Below the pieces are notes generated by a model. The model searched no databases and had not been told where the DNA came from. It was given only the letters and a program-made list of their open reading frames with translations. DNA of 64,000 bases from Lobosporangium transversale (taxonomy: Eukaryota > Mortierellomycota > Mortierellomycetes > Mortierellales > Mortierellaceae): the NCBI RefSeq assembly GCF_002105155.1, contig NW_019029007.1, positions 1 through 64,000 on the forward strand, in the 5' to 3' direction. Every line of letters begins with the position of its first letter. Position 1 is the first letter of the stretch. Both the position numbers and the translations under genes were made by a program. Positions 49,981 through 60,721 of this stretch are shown one piece after another.

Positions 49981-50296
49981 AAAAGATCTGTTGAATAAAA
50001 GAAAAGGATGGGAAGAACGAGAGAGTTGTCCGTGCAACTAAAGGAGAGACAAAAATAAAAAAAAAAGAAGATCATCTGTCTCATATTCAAACCAGTTATT
50101 ATGTTTGCATGACGAACATGAAATTATGAAACTAAGTGTATACGCATTCTTTTATTTTTATGCACTGGTTTGTGGAATTAATTTAAGGCCTACGATACGT
50201 AGCTCTGAATTTTATTATGGTACAGGAAGCAAGGAGCAAAAAAAGTCTATGATGGAGATTGACACAATCGTTCTATAGTGTCTTATCCTATCGCTT

Positions 50297-50500
50297 TTAA
50301 GGTCTCTTCTTCTGACGCATCTTTGCAATTTTGCGATTGGCAGGCATCTCACCAGGAGCTGGACCAGCACCCATGTTGAATGTAAAACCCCCTGTCAGCG
50401 TACTTGGGGCCGGCTGGGCATATTGTGCACCGCCTGGTGCGTTGGATACGTTCTTAAAGCCAAATTGACCATCACTGCTGACCCCAAACCCACCAAAGCC

Positions 50501-50549
<49 letters not shown>

Positions 50550-53500
50550 GATGGCTGCTGCATTCCAAAGCCACCCCAAATGCTGGTGCCGCTCCGCCGG
50601 AGTTTGTAAGAGAAATGAAGCTGTTGTTATTGCTGCTATTAGCACTGCTGAATACACCACCGGTACCATTGTTCATAGTATTTGACGCACCGAACATTTG
50701 ACCAGATCCTGTAGCCCCAAAAGCGCCTCCTGATGATGCCTGCCCGAAAGGTGCAGGTTGTGAAGGCCCCCCAAATGCAGGCGTTGATCCAAAAGACACT
50801 GAAGGCGTTGAGGATGAGCCTCCGAATGTTGGGGTAGATTGTGCACTTCCAAAGCCTGTGCCTGTAGAGGAGCCAAATCCGCCGAATGATGTGCTGGCGG
50901 TGCTGGTAGGCGCTGCAGGATTGGAGCTCGTCATTGTGGGCGACATCATACCATTGTTGGTGTTTTATTGCTGCTCCCACTGAATGGAAAAGTTGGTGGT
51001 TTAGCAGCACCTCCCGCAAATGAGAAGGATGGTGTAGTGGTTGAGGGAGCGGAGGCGCCGAATCCTGCAAATCCTGAACCAAGACCTGAACCAAAGCCAC
51101 CAGTAGCTCCTGCCCCAAATGTAAATGTGGATGCACTAGTGGACACTGCGGAAGATGGAGCGCTTGTAGTAGTGGTGGGGTTTGCAGCTGTAGCCGGTTG
51201 ACCAAATGCGAAGCTTGGAGGATTGCTGGATGCGGCTGGCGTGCTGGATGTCCCTCCGCCGAAGGAAAATAAAGGTGCACTGGTCGGTGCACTAGTTGCT
51301 GGAGCACTTGCAGTAGTGAGGGAATTTGGAGTTGTATTTGGTTGACCGAAAGAGATATTTTGTGGCTTGCTAGACCCAAAGGAGAATGGCGAAGGAGTCA
51401 CTGAGGTGTTCGTGGCCAGTGTACTAGATGCAGGTGCACTGGAAGGCGTGCCAAATAAAATGGATGAAGTTGTTGTTGTTGCTGTGGTTGCAGTCGCGAT
51501 AGTGGCTGCGCCTCCAAATAGAGATCCTGCCGTTGATGATGGCGCAGCTGAAGCTGGAGCCGCAAAAAGAGGTGCTGAGACTGAAGCCGCGCTTGATGTC
51601 GAAGCAGAAGTTGAACTAGGAGTAGATGTTGCTGCTGCAGCGCGACAAGGCACTGAGGAAGATGCGAACGAAAACGTTGGCTTGCTTGGTTCCTACATAT
51701 TTTTGAAGGCGAGAGATAAAGAGTAAGAGAAGGATAATTAGCAAGCCTTTCATTTCTCTTTCATTCGTAATTAACTTTAGTCTATTTGAAAGTCTCATCA
51801 ATACCTCTGACGACGATGAAGACATCCCAGGAACGGATGCGGATCCGAATAAGGATGGGGTAGAGACAGCAGGCGGTTTCACAGCAAAAGGATTCGCTAG
51901 TGGGTTAACCGACGTAGTCTGCCCAGCGCCGGTAGATGCTGGTGCAGAGGTGGTAAGAACGCTAAAGAAAACGTAGGGGGCTTCGTCTCAGTTGAGGAAG
52001 TGGTAGCAGGGGCACCAAACAAACTGGGGGTGGTCGTAACTGCGGGAGTTGAGGTGGCAGGGCTGTAGCTCCAAACAGCGGGGGCGCTGACGTCGGCGTT
52101 TTAAAGCTGAAGAAAGAAGAGGCAGGAGCTTTTGCAGGGGATGCAGACGTTGAAACTGCAGCACCATCAGGCTTTGGAGTATCACAGCACGGGCATTTAC
52201 TTAAATCGTTTCCATTGCGGACATCACAGGTGGGGCACTTCCACTTATCCACAGTATCCGGCATTTTGATGGATGTTGCTGCCCAACCTAAGGGCGCTAT
52301 AGTAGCAGGAGCAGTCGGTTTGTCCATTGTGGTCCCAGCGAGTTTGTCAACAGATTTATCTGAAGCTTTGTCAGCCTCACCTGCTGCGCTAGTACTAGCA
52401 GAGGGAGCAAATGGCGAAAAGAGTGGTTTGGTAGCACCAGGAGCGCTTGTAGCTGCCAATGGGGTTGATCCGAATGAAAATGAAGGAGGTGCAGTTGTAG
52501 AAGAAACGATTGATGATGATAATGATGATGATGATGATGGCGCTCCGAATGATGGAGCAAATAAGGCAGGTAAGGCAGGAGGTTTTTGTTCTGCTGGCTT
52601 CTCGCCAGGTTTGGATGTTTCGCAACATGGGCATTTTTTCAATTCATTCCCATTCCAGACATCACAAGTGGGGCACTTCCACTTATTGGAATTGTCAGGG
52701 AGCTTGATGCCTGCACCCCAACTAAAAGTAGGTGCTTTTTCCTTCTCCTTCTCCTTCTCCTTCTCCTTCTCCTGCTCCTGCTCCTGCTCCTGCTCCTTTA
52801 CAGACTTCAGCTTTTCCATCGCTGGCTCCTTTGCCATTTCTAACCCTTTAGTCGTCTCTGCAGTCATATTCTTGATAGTAGACTCTGTAAGCTTGACTGT
52901 GTTTAACGTCGAATCTGAGCCGAGATTGGCCGTCAATGATGTAGGTTTGGCAGGTACCTTCTCAGAGTCCTGATTATGGGATGAAATCCAATCTGATGCA
53001 AGTTTTGCGACACTTCCAACACCAGCAGCGGTTGCAATGGTACCAAGTACTGCCGGCGCTGCAGAAACAACCTCTGAGATGATAGTCGACATTTGGCTCT
53101 CTTCTCCATCAACCTGCTTGTCTCGTGTTACCGAATCATATGGCAGGGATGTCCACTTACGAGCTTCATCCAGTTTTGAATTGTAAAGTTTCCTGACGGA
53201 TCCCAGTTGAAGGTTAGGGTAAAGCTGTGGTTGAACTCTGGTACCAGAGCTACCTTGGGATGATTCCTGTTCTTGGTGTAATGAAACCCCTGCCATAGAG
53301 GCTACGCCCTCTATTGCTTGCTTTGCCTACAGCAAGGCCGACAGGATAAGGTAGATAATTATAATCAATACTATGACACAAAATAGCTTGTAAGATCATA
53401 GAGATGAGTAAAAGAATACAATGACATACTTTCCGTGCCAACATCTGTGCAATATCTTCCTCTTCCGAATCCGAGTCCAAAGCAGAGAAGCGTCCTGGAA

Positions 53501-55290
53501 TAGACCTGACATGTCGCTTAGGTGTCACATTTGACCTGATTTGAAATCCTCCGCGAGACGTACGCTGATCCTCGTGAACCTCAGGACGCGAAGTACGTCG
53601 CATTTTGCTTGGTGAACTCTGTGTAACCTCAGGTTTTTCACGACGACGAGGCTGACGAGAGCGGTCACGGAAAAACTGTTTAACATGGTCAGACTCATCA
53701 GCATCAAAGTCGCTATCCCCAGAGTCCATGCCATGATCCATGGGTTCGTCACGTGCCGATGCACTGAGTCGTCGCTTTCTATGTTCTTTATTGTAAGGCA
53801 TGATGGTATCAAGAGGCTTGAGAGGTTGTTTAGGGGCTGGCTCTGGTTCTTCGCGAGCAAGCTATAATGAGCAATCCATGTACACGGAGATGTCAGACAA
53901 GAATTGGATCACCAGTATACACTTGGTTAGAGGTGAAAAGAAAAAAGACATACACGAATGAGAGAGTACGGCGTGACGAACTCGCGTGCGATCTTTTCTT
54001 CTTGCAGACGGTCCCCAGCGCTCACTCTCGCGTTCTTTCTTGCTCTCTAAGGAAAACATCCGTAGAAAGTAATGAGTCGGATTAGTCAACAAGGTCCAAG
54101 TTCCTGTTATGTTTTTAATAGTTTTTCCATGACTTGATTTCACAATACAAACCTCAAGTGGAGTCTCTGTGAGTTTGCGAATACGACCTAAAAGAATAAG
54201 CTCCTCCTTAGAAAGACCCTCGATCTCTATATTCAGAAGAAAATCATATAATGTTAACAGAGCTGACAACTGACACATCATTAGACAGCTAAAGCAATAG
54301 TGCTTATGTACCTTCTTCCGGTTGAGCATGCTTAGTGGGATGGATGGTATCCGACGATTTATCAGGACTTTCGTCGATGGTGACGTCTTCATCGCGTATT
54401 GAAGGGTTACCGTTGTCGACATGTTTCTGTACATTGCAAATGCGTAGTTTTTGTTTGTTTGTTTGTCTGTTAATAATGGGACAAGCCCTAATCATATAAA
54501 ATCACGTCAAAGCATTAATTTTTACGATGTTGCACTTACATTAATATCGTAGGCCCCTGGTTCCATATTCGAGAGGGTCTTGCGAAATTTACTGCGAGAA
54601 GCTTGCCTCTCTGAAGTCATCACAGTATCCGTCTCATCTTCATCGGGTTTCCGAGGGCTAAAAGCATAGATCGACTGCGAGTGTCAGGTAACCATCCAAA
54701 GGATGACTTTAATCAAAGTGTATGCAATTTATGGCATAATATATGTCTTCAAATACCTTAAAAGTAGTAATATACTCTCGCAAATCCGGATAGAGCTTCT
54801 CTTTCATCTCTGATGAAGCGGAAGTCTTGTTGTTTTCATCATTGTTCGTAGATGACTCTCCTTCCTTTTCTGCACCAGGGTGGAGCTCAAAATCGCCACG
54901 AGTTGTGTTCAATTCCTTCCCGAGTGCTGAATCAATCACTTCATCTGCCGAAATACCAAACCAGCTAAGCGACTTTTTTACAAAGCTTACAATCACACTG
55001 GGAATATTCTAATATAAAATCATTGTTCGGGTAGTGAGAACGTATTAAAATTATTAGCACCTTTAGGTAGCGGAATTTGTAAAAAAAGAGCCACTCATTG
55101 ATGCAAAAAAATAGCACACACAAATAAACATAAGAGTAGACAGGCTAAAAAAATGAGTACGATAATGATATTGGTTTCCTTACTTGAAAAAGTTCATTCT
55201 TCTCGTGGGACTGGCTGTGGCTGCTGTCTCCTGGGCGTAGTGCGCGCATACGGTTGGAACCGTTTTGTCGCGTATTGTTGCGTCCATGCG
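50297..55290 (-). CDS. Nup153/Nup1-like FG nucleoporin with two RanBP2-type zinc fingers
   Basis: Nuclear basket nucleoporin. Early exons: SHEKNELFQ or RRMNFFK (55.2 kb), then NIPSVIVSFVKKSLSWFGIS (54.7-55.0 kb), RKPDEDETDTVMTSERQASR, EIEGLSKEELILLGRIRKLT and LDTIMPYNKEHRKRRLSASA. The large last exons hold a coiled Lys/Glu run and two zinc fingers, DKWKCPTCDVRNGNDLSKCP (about 52173-52250) and NKWKCPTCDVWNGNELKKCP (about 52606-52686). These have the W-x-C-x2-C...C-x2-C pattern of Ran-binding fingers. FG repeats follow (FSFGSSKPQNISFGQP, PSFAFGQPA, FGGFGSSTGTGFG). The end, ANRKIAKMRQKKRP, is a basic tail like the importin-binding tails of Nup153/Nup1. At least six frame breaks. The start exon is uncertain. 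Confidence 0.82.
50507..50551 (-). repeat. Polyglutamine (CAGCAA)n run
   Basis: Encodes about 15 glutamines near the C-terminus of the nucleoporin, between FG-rich segments. Confidence 0.85.
52737..52798 (-). repeat. GAGAAG/GAGCAG hexamer repeat
   Basis: A 6-bp tandem repeat coding for alternating Glu-Gln then Glu-Lys, about ten units, preceding the first zinc finger of the nucleoporin. Confidence 0.85.
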
Positions 55291-55756
55291 AGATTAAAAG
55301 TGTGCGCCGCGCGAGCAATGGAACTCTGTTTTTCTTCTTATTTAGGGTTGATTTCTATATGAAAATAAATGAATTATGGGTGTATTTCCACGCGCTTTTT
55401 TAGAGAAACGCAGGAAGATACAACAGAGATGGGATGCAAAGAGCCAAAATGAAGGATGATCAGTGATGTACATGAAAAAGTTGTTTTTATTGGCATAGCT
55501 AGGCTTATCACGTGGTAAGCGTCATCATTGACCATAGTTTTAATTGGATAAAATAGATAGGGAAATACAGCAAATAGGTCTGCATTTTCCTTGGAAATAA
55601 ATATAAAAGCTTTTTTTTTGATGTGTGAAAACAAACAGAAAACTAAATATGCTGCGCATGCAAATGTAGCGATGGTAATAAAGGAACGATGCGGGAGGAT
55701 AATACAATGATAGTATGGGATACTTTTTTCAAATGATCATCTTGGCGTAATGATTC
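55291..55756. other. Spacer between nucleoporin start and decayed element
   Basis: Open frames without recognisable content. Includes the upstream region of the nucleoporin gene. Confidence 0.35.
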
Positions 55757-57762
55757 TGTTACCACTGCCCTCTTGTTCCTGTATCTTTCATCAACCTTCT
55801 CTGCTGAATGTTGAGCCTTAAAAAAAATACCTCTTTTCGTTTTTTTTATCGCTGCCGCCACTTTTTCCTTTCTTTTGCTTAAGCATTAGCCACAGGACTG
55901 CAGTCCTTCAAATACTCGCGGATTGCGGGGTTTCGCCTCCGGAAGCTGACATAGGCACTTCCTTGGCGGAAAACTCTGCTCATTTTGCTCATAGATTTCT
56001 TTGACACGTTCGATCATAGCATCTACAGTAAAGTAGTCCATACAAGATCAAATGCAAGCCCATCATCGATGTAGGCAGGTCCCTAGCTCTCAAGATGAAG
56101 GATCTTCTCAAAACGAACAATCTGACCATACACATTAGTGAGAGTCCTTGCGCCGAGAAAGAAAAAGCAAGGACGGAACGACAAGCCAGAAGACAGAGAG
56201 GAGGGACGCTTTGGAAAACGATATGAGCATCTTTGAGAAAAATTCACGGAACGGGGTTTGAACTTGTCCTCAAGCCATGAAGCGCATCCAAAAAGGCCTT
56301 CGAGAGATCCAATCCTGAGCGACCATGACAGGGACCAGCTGGCAACAGGCCTTCACTCTGTCTTCGATGTCTGCCTGTATGCAAACGAAGCAGATCCATG
56401 CATAGAGTACCGTGATGGGGTGAATGGTAGGATTGTGATACCCAAGAGGCTCTAGTTTGTTTGCGTACGAACGAGTCTGCAAGCTAGTGCAGTCCCTTTT
56501 GCACCGTCGACGGAAGTTTAGGGCTTATGACGTGGTCGACGTTATCAATATGTATTTGACTTGCGAACTCACCAACATCTGTACTGCTCTGTGCAATTTG
56601 AGACAATGATTACTCAAAGAATCTTGAAACGCTTGGCCTGATTAATAATCCTCAGTTTCGAAGTAGCTCTCGAAGTCTTTACCTCTAGCCTTCAAACGTC
56701 AATTCGAGAGTCACGATCAAACTGAGTTCGATAGCTTCAAGGGGTATCAACTCAATGGAAAGGATCTTCACCGTGAAGTGGCTCATCAAGGACGACTGCA
56801 GCGTCGCAGGACATAAGAAAGCTCGAGTCGTAGTTATGATCCTGAAATCAAATATGTCCAGTACTAATCGTTAGTCCTTTCTTGAAAACTTTAGAGATAC
56901 GCAATCATTCTATATAGCGAAAGGATCACATAGAAACCAGTTCCGGTCCATCTTTTCTGACTAGTTGTCACGTATCGAGGTTTGAGAGTGCATCTCAGGG
57001 GAACATCCATTTTTATTCATAAGGTCAGAACATTGTGTGGCAGTCATGGAGGGACCTCCATAAAAGGTTCCCGCCTGGCAACAATAATAAAGGCAGTTTT
57101 TGATCCCCTTGACTTTTAGAGTCACAGGAGATCTCACAGGTCGAACATATTGAGCGCACGCCACAATTAATATCGATCACTGTCGTGAGCACCCGAGGCC
57201 GGGTTTTATGCATTCACCCATCGGAGGAAGGCGAAAAAGAAGCAACAGAAAAAACGAATGCAAAAGCACAATGCCAAGAAAGAAGATGCACCAATTAGAA
57301 ATTTGAAGGATGCTACAAAGGTCGATCACAGTTATAGCAGAAAGCATCTTATCAGGCCTTAACAATTGAGTCCCACAAGGCTTCCATGGCAAGGGAAGGC
57401 GGGATAGATGCAGACGAAAGGAAAATGTTGCAAGCCGAATCCGAGGGACAGTTGTTGTCCTCAACCGATTACACCGTTATGCATTTGGGTGATGGCTCTG
57501 GACATTGAGAGGATAATGTAACTATCAGAGCAGCAAGATTGAGGAAGAGGGCACTAGACGAAGTCTTGGATTGCACTGACTATTCCTATCGTCTCCACAT
57601 CTCTTCCATTAACTGACCAGGATGGCTCCAGTTCAAATTATACGAGGGCAATAAAACAAGGAAAGGCGGTAGAAAAACCTCACTATCTCTTCGCTTATGA
57701 ATATTTCAAGGTCACTACTGAACTTTCCCTAATCAAAAAAAGACATCACATTGGAGGACGTG
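55757..57762 (+). pseudogene. Decayed second copy of the XPG/FEN1-like family
   Basis: Collinear with 28455-30470, from the shared upstream sequence (taccactgcc, cttgttcctgtatctt) through the XPG-like region. The start codon is lost (ttagccacag where copy 1 has ttgaccatgg), and stops and small indels are frequent. Still legible are LATGLHSVFDVCLYANEADP, a degraded DSD region (ccaagaggctctag), GNDYSKN-like DNA near 56605 and AYEYFKVTTELS near 57690. Similarity ends at about 57762, just where the inverted-repeat right arm begins and before the T-tract intron and Fanzor-like half, so that half is missing here. An insertion of about 175 bp (56964-57138) interrupts it. Confidence 0.85.
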
Positions 57763-57834
57763 CAGGCGGGAACCTTTTATTAAGGCCTCATCATGTCCGT
57801 CACACAATATTCTGACGTTATGAATAAAAAATGG
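57007..57834. repeat. Inverted repeat pair of about 70 bp flanking part of the decayed element
   Basis: Left arm 57007-57077 and right arm 57763-57834 are reverse complements at roughly 80% identity by eye. The inner 18 bases are perfect: ataaaaggttcccgcctg at 57060-57077 and its reverse complement at 57763-57780. The outer ends share ccattttt-attcataa. The 685 bp between them belong to the XPG-like copy. This may be a MITE-like or terminal-inverted-repeat element pair. No target-site duplication was found. Confidence 0.8.
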
Positions 57835-57978
57835 AAGTAGTCGTAGTAGAGTGTCGCCAAATGCTGTCTTTATATATCCGTTCTAAAAAGATCTATGAAT
57901 AAATCTCTGGATGCATAACAATCGTAACAACCATATAGTATTGGCGAGAAGAAAGTATGGTATTTGCCCCCTTGTAAG

Positions 57979-58020
57979 AGGATCACTTTTTTTTTCTTAA
58001 AAAAAAAAAAAAAAAAAAAA
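57979..58020. repeat. T-to-A homopolymer junction
   Basis: T(9)CTT followed directly by about 22 A, just downstream of the inverted-repeat element. Confidence 0.8.
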
Positions 58021-58072
58021 GGCGAATTGGTTTATTAGACAGCTTGTGTAATAGTTGGCATTAATCCAATTA

Positions 58073-58476
58073 TCATGACAATGCTCGCTTCACAAGAGCC
58101 TCAATCTCGCTCAACTCAGTTAGCCATTGCATACTAGAGATGATCTGTCGTGCATCTTCTAGGTCTTGGTTAGCTGTCTCGACGCTCTTGCATGTCGAAG
58201 CCAGTGCTCGCTATTTTCATTCATGTATATATTATAGTGCAAATGCTTTTAGATCCTGGTCCATAGATGTGTTCTTTCTTTCTTTCTTTGGTAACCTACT
58301 GAAGCTTTTACCTTTTCCTCAACTAACTGTGGTACTTTCTTGTGAATGTGCTCATTCACTCTATAAAGCACTAAGGACGAGTCATTCAATACACTTGTAA
58401 TCGACTCTGACATGTGTAAAGACACTGGTTGTGTAAGATAAGAAAAAGTATGTTTTAATGTTCCTGCAATAAGATG

Positions 58477-58511
<35 letters not shown>

Positions 58512-58985
58512 CATTCCAGTACCCAGTTATCTTTATCGAAAATACTTTTTTTCTTACTTTTACGGGCCTTATTTTGCATTGTATACCTCCACCATCCATC
58601 ATCACGGACATCCCGCTGGGAGCAGGTGATGATTTTAGTTCCAGCGGGCATAAACGTGGACGTATGTGATGAAATAAGGCTCGAATACCGGCTTCCAAGT
58701 GCAGACGCACGGCGCGTCGAGAAGAAGCTGTCAAAGGAAGGTACTGTCCATGAACCATAGGATGCGGAAAGAGGGGACAAAGGGTTTGCAATGGAAGAGG
58801 ACCTTCAATATTGTCATTATGTTGTTGTTGTTATTATTATTATTATTATTAGAGGCTGTGTCAGTTATTGGAATTTCAGCTGGGGTTGCTTCGAATGCTC
58901 CTGCTCTTGAATTTGTTCCTATGGCTCCTTTGGTTCCTATTTCTGTGTGAGTACTTATCCTTGGTTGGTCATGCAAGGAAGTGTC
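58073..58985 (-). CDS. BORCS8-like protein with N-terminal extension
   Basis: The last two exons match the BORC subunit 8 (MEF2BNB) family. LHMSESITSVLNDSSLVLYR and VNEHIHKKVPQLVEE correspond to the family's segment with small-chain serine and YR-x-QEH motif; ALASTCKSVETANQDLEDAR and QIISSMQWLTELSEIEALVK form the C-terminal helix, with stop at 58073. BORC recruits Arl8 to lysosome/vacuole membranes and, with BLOC-1 relatives, controls organelle positioning. An upstream exon encodes an extension not usual in the family: an Asn run and then LCPLFPHPMVHGQYLPLTAS with a GTAAG donor. It might belong to another gene. The start (MHDQPRISTHTEIG or earlier) is uncertain. One intron holds A44 (58467-58510). 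Confidence 0.65.
58467..58510. repeat. A44 homopolymer
   Basis: Uninterrupted A run within an intron of the BORCS8-like gene (T on the coding strand, so it can serve as a polypyrimidine tract). Confidence 0.9.
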
Positions 58986-59018
58986 TGTATGTCCTGCATG
59001 TCGTCTTTTAAAAGAATG

Positions 59019-59057
59019 TTAATGTAAATGTAAATGTAAATGTAAATGTAAATGTAA
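59019..59057. repeat. (AATGTA)n hexamer repeat
   Basis: About six units of aatgta upstream of the ChaC gene. Confidence 0.85.
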
Positions 59058-59326
59058 GAATCCAGGTCAATCAATATGTTTTAACTCCTTATTCAACTAT
59101 CAATTGTTGCGTGATGACAAAAACGATCCACATTGTCCCACATGTCCGCATTGGGCCATGATTCACTGTTGCTATTAATTTAAAAAAGCTTTGTCTTTTT
59201 TCTTCACTCCAATTTATCCTCCTCTCTCTCTCTCTCTTCCTCTCTCCTTATTCTTCTCGGAACCCTTGTCTCTGTTTCCACCAACCCAACATACACTCTA
59301 CCAAACCAACCACCTTATCCTAAACC

Positions 59327-60618
59327 ATGTGGCTCTTTGGATATGGCAGCCTCATTTGGCGCCCTGATATGGAATACGAAGACAGGTTCGTCCCTCTTCT
59401 GAAAATTCTATTTTCATTCTTTTACAGTGCTTTTTTGTTTAAATGCTCCATCCCATTCCTTTAACATTGCATTCAAACCCCAATGTCATGTTGTCTATAA
59501 TGTGAAGCAATAAAAGACATGCTTAAAAGTTTTTTATTTTTTATTTTTTTTATTTTTTATTTTTTTTATTTTTTATTTTTTTTTATTTTTTTATTTTTTT
59601 ATTTTTTTATATACATATACATTTGTTAATATTGTATTATTACAGCAAGGTTGGGTATATCAAAGGTCATGTCCGCCGGTTTTGGCAGAGGAGCACGGAC
59701 CACCGAGGCACCGAGGAGGCACCAGGCCGTGTAGTCACTTTAATTCCTTATGAAGAGTTCACAGAACGATTCAAAACTCTCGATAAGGTACAGTACATAG
59801 TACCATCATAGCTCATTAGAAATATTAATATGTATTCAGTGGCCCCTGAGTAATTACCCGCAGAGCCAACGTTTTACATATTTTATTTTATTTAATGACT
59901 AATAGCATTCTACAGATCAGGACGATATCACCTGGGGTGTTGCATACAAGATCCCATTATCCAAGGTTGCAGAGACAAAAGCATATCTGGATCATCGGGA
60001 AAAAAATGGTTACGAAACACACTTTTTGGATGTCTTTCAACCTGGTAGTGACATTCCTGTAGTGGAAAAGGTATTGGGATCATCTCATTTGATGAGATAA
60101 AATTTTTTTTCTCTCTAAAATCAAGCTTGCTTACTAATACAGAGTGTTTTTTTTATTTTATTTTATTTTTTTTATGGCTTTATAGGCGATTGTATACATT
60201 GGAAGCACTAATAACTCTGATTTTGCTGGACCTGCACCTTTGGAGCAAATTGCAAAGCAAATCTACATTTCACATGGTATGGGATCTTTCAGGGATGTTT
60301 TTTTTTTTTTTTTTTTTTTTTTTTTCCTCCAATATTTTATCTTTAAGTAAACGACTTACCATCGTTATCACTCTTCCCCATTAGGACCAAGTTGGTGCCA
60401 ACAGAGACTATCTGCTTAACCTAGCCCATTCATTACGTACTGTGGCTCCAACAGGAAATGATCGACATTTATTTGAACTCGAGAACAAGGTCAAAGAGTT
60501 GATGTTCCAGGACGCAGGATCACAGGCAGCATTTGATCTTATGTTGTCAGAGATCATTGTTCAATCAAAAACCGCCTTCCGTAGTACCTGTATAGAACAG
60601 GCCCCGTCTCTATCATAG
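59327..60618 (+). CDS. Gamma-glutamylcyclotransferase, ChaC family (glutathione-specific)
   Basis: Cytosolic enzyme cutting glutathione to 5-oxoproline and Cys-Gly. Exons are 59327-59385, 59646-59787, 59906-60070, 60186-60276 and 60385-60618, all with GT-AG borders. The substrate-binding signature opens the protein: [20 protein letters not shown]. Then come [65 protein letters not shown] (with the catalytic Glu of the DHRE-x2-GY motif), and [20 protein letters not shown]. The tail reads [28 protein letters not shown] and ends PSLS at the stop 60616-60618. Only one frame change is suspected, an extra T at about 60394. Length is normal for the CHAC2 type. Confidence 0.93.
59527..59611. repeat. 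(T5-8 A)n repeat
   Basis: About 85 bp of T runs interrupted by single A, filling most of the 3' half of intron 1 of the ChaC gene. Confidence 0.9.
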
Positions 60619-60721
60619 ATCAATTAGAACGAAACTGGGTAATTTATTCTATAACATAAAAAAAATAAAGTAAAAATACCGGTAATAAAATTACAAAGAA
60701 ATGTCTAAGACCCGATGTTGG

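Noticed and set aside
51367-52973. Plus-strand open frames with Val/Ala/Gly repeats
   Set aside because: Complement of the FG-nucleoporin coding strand.
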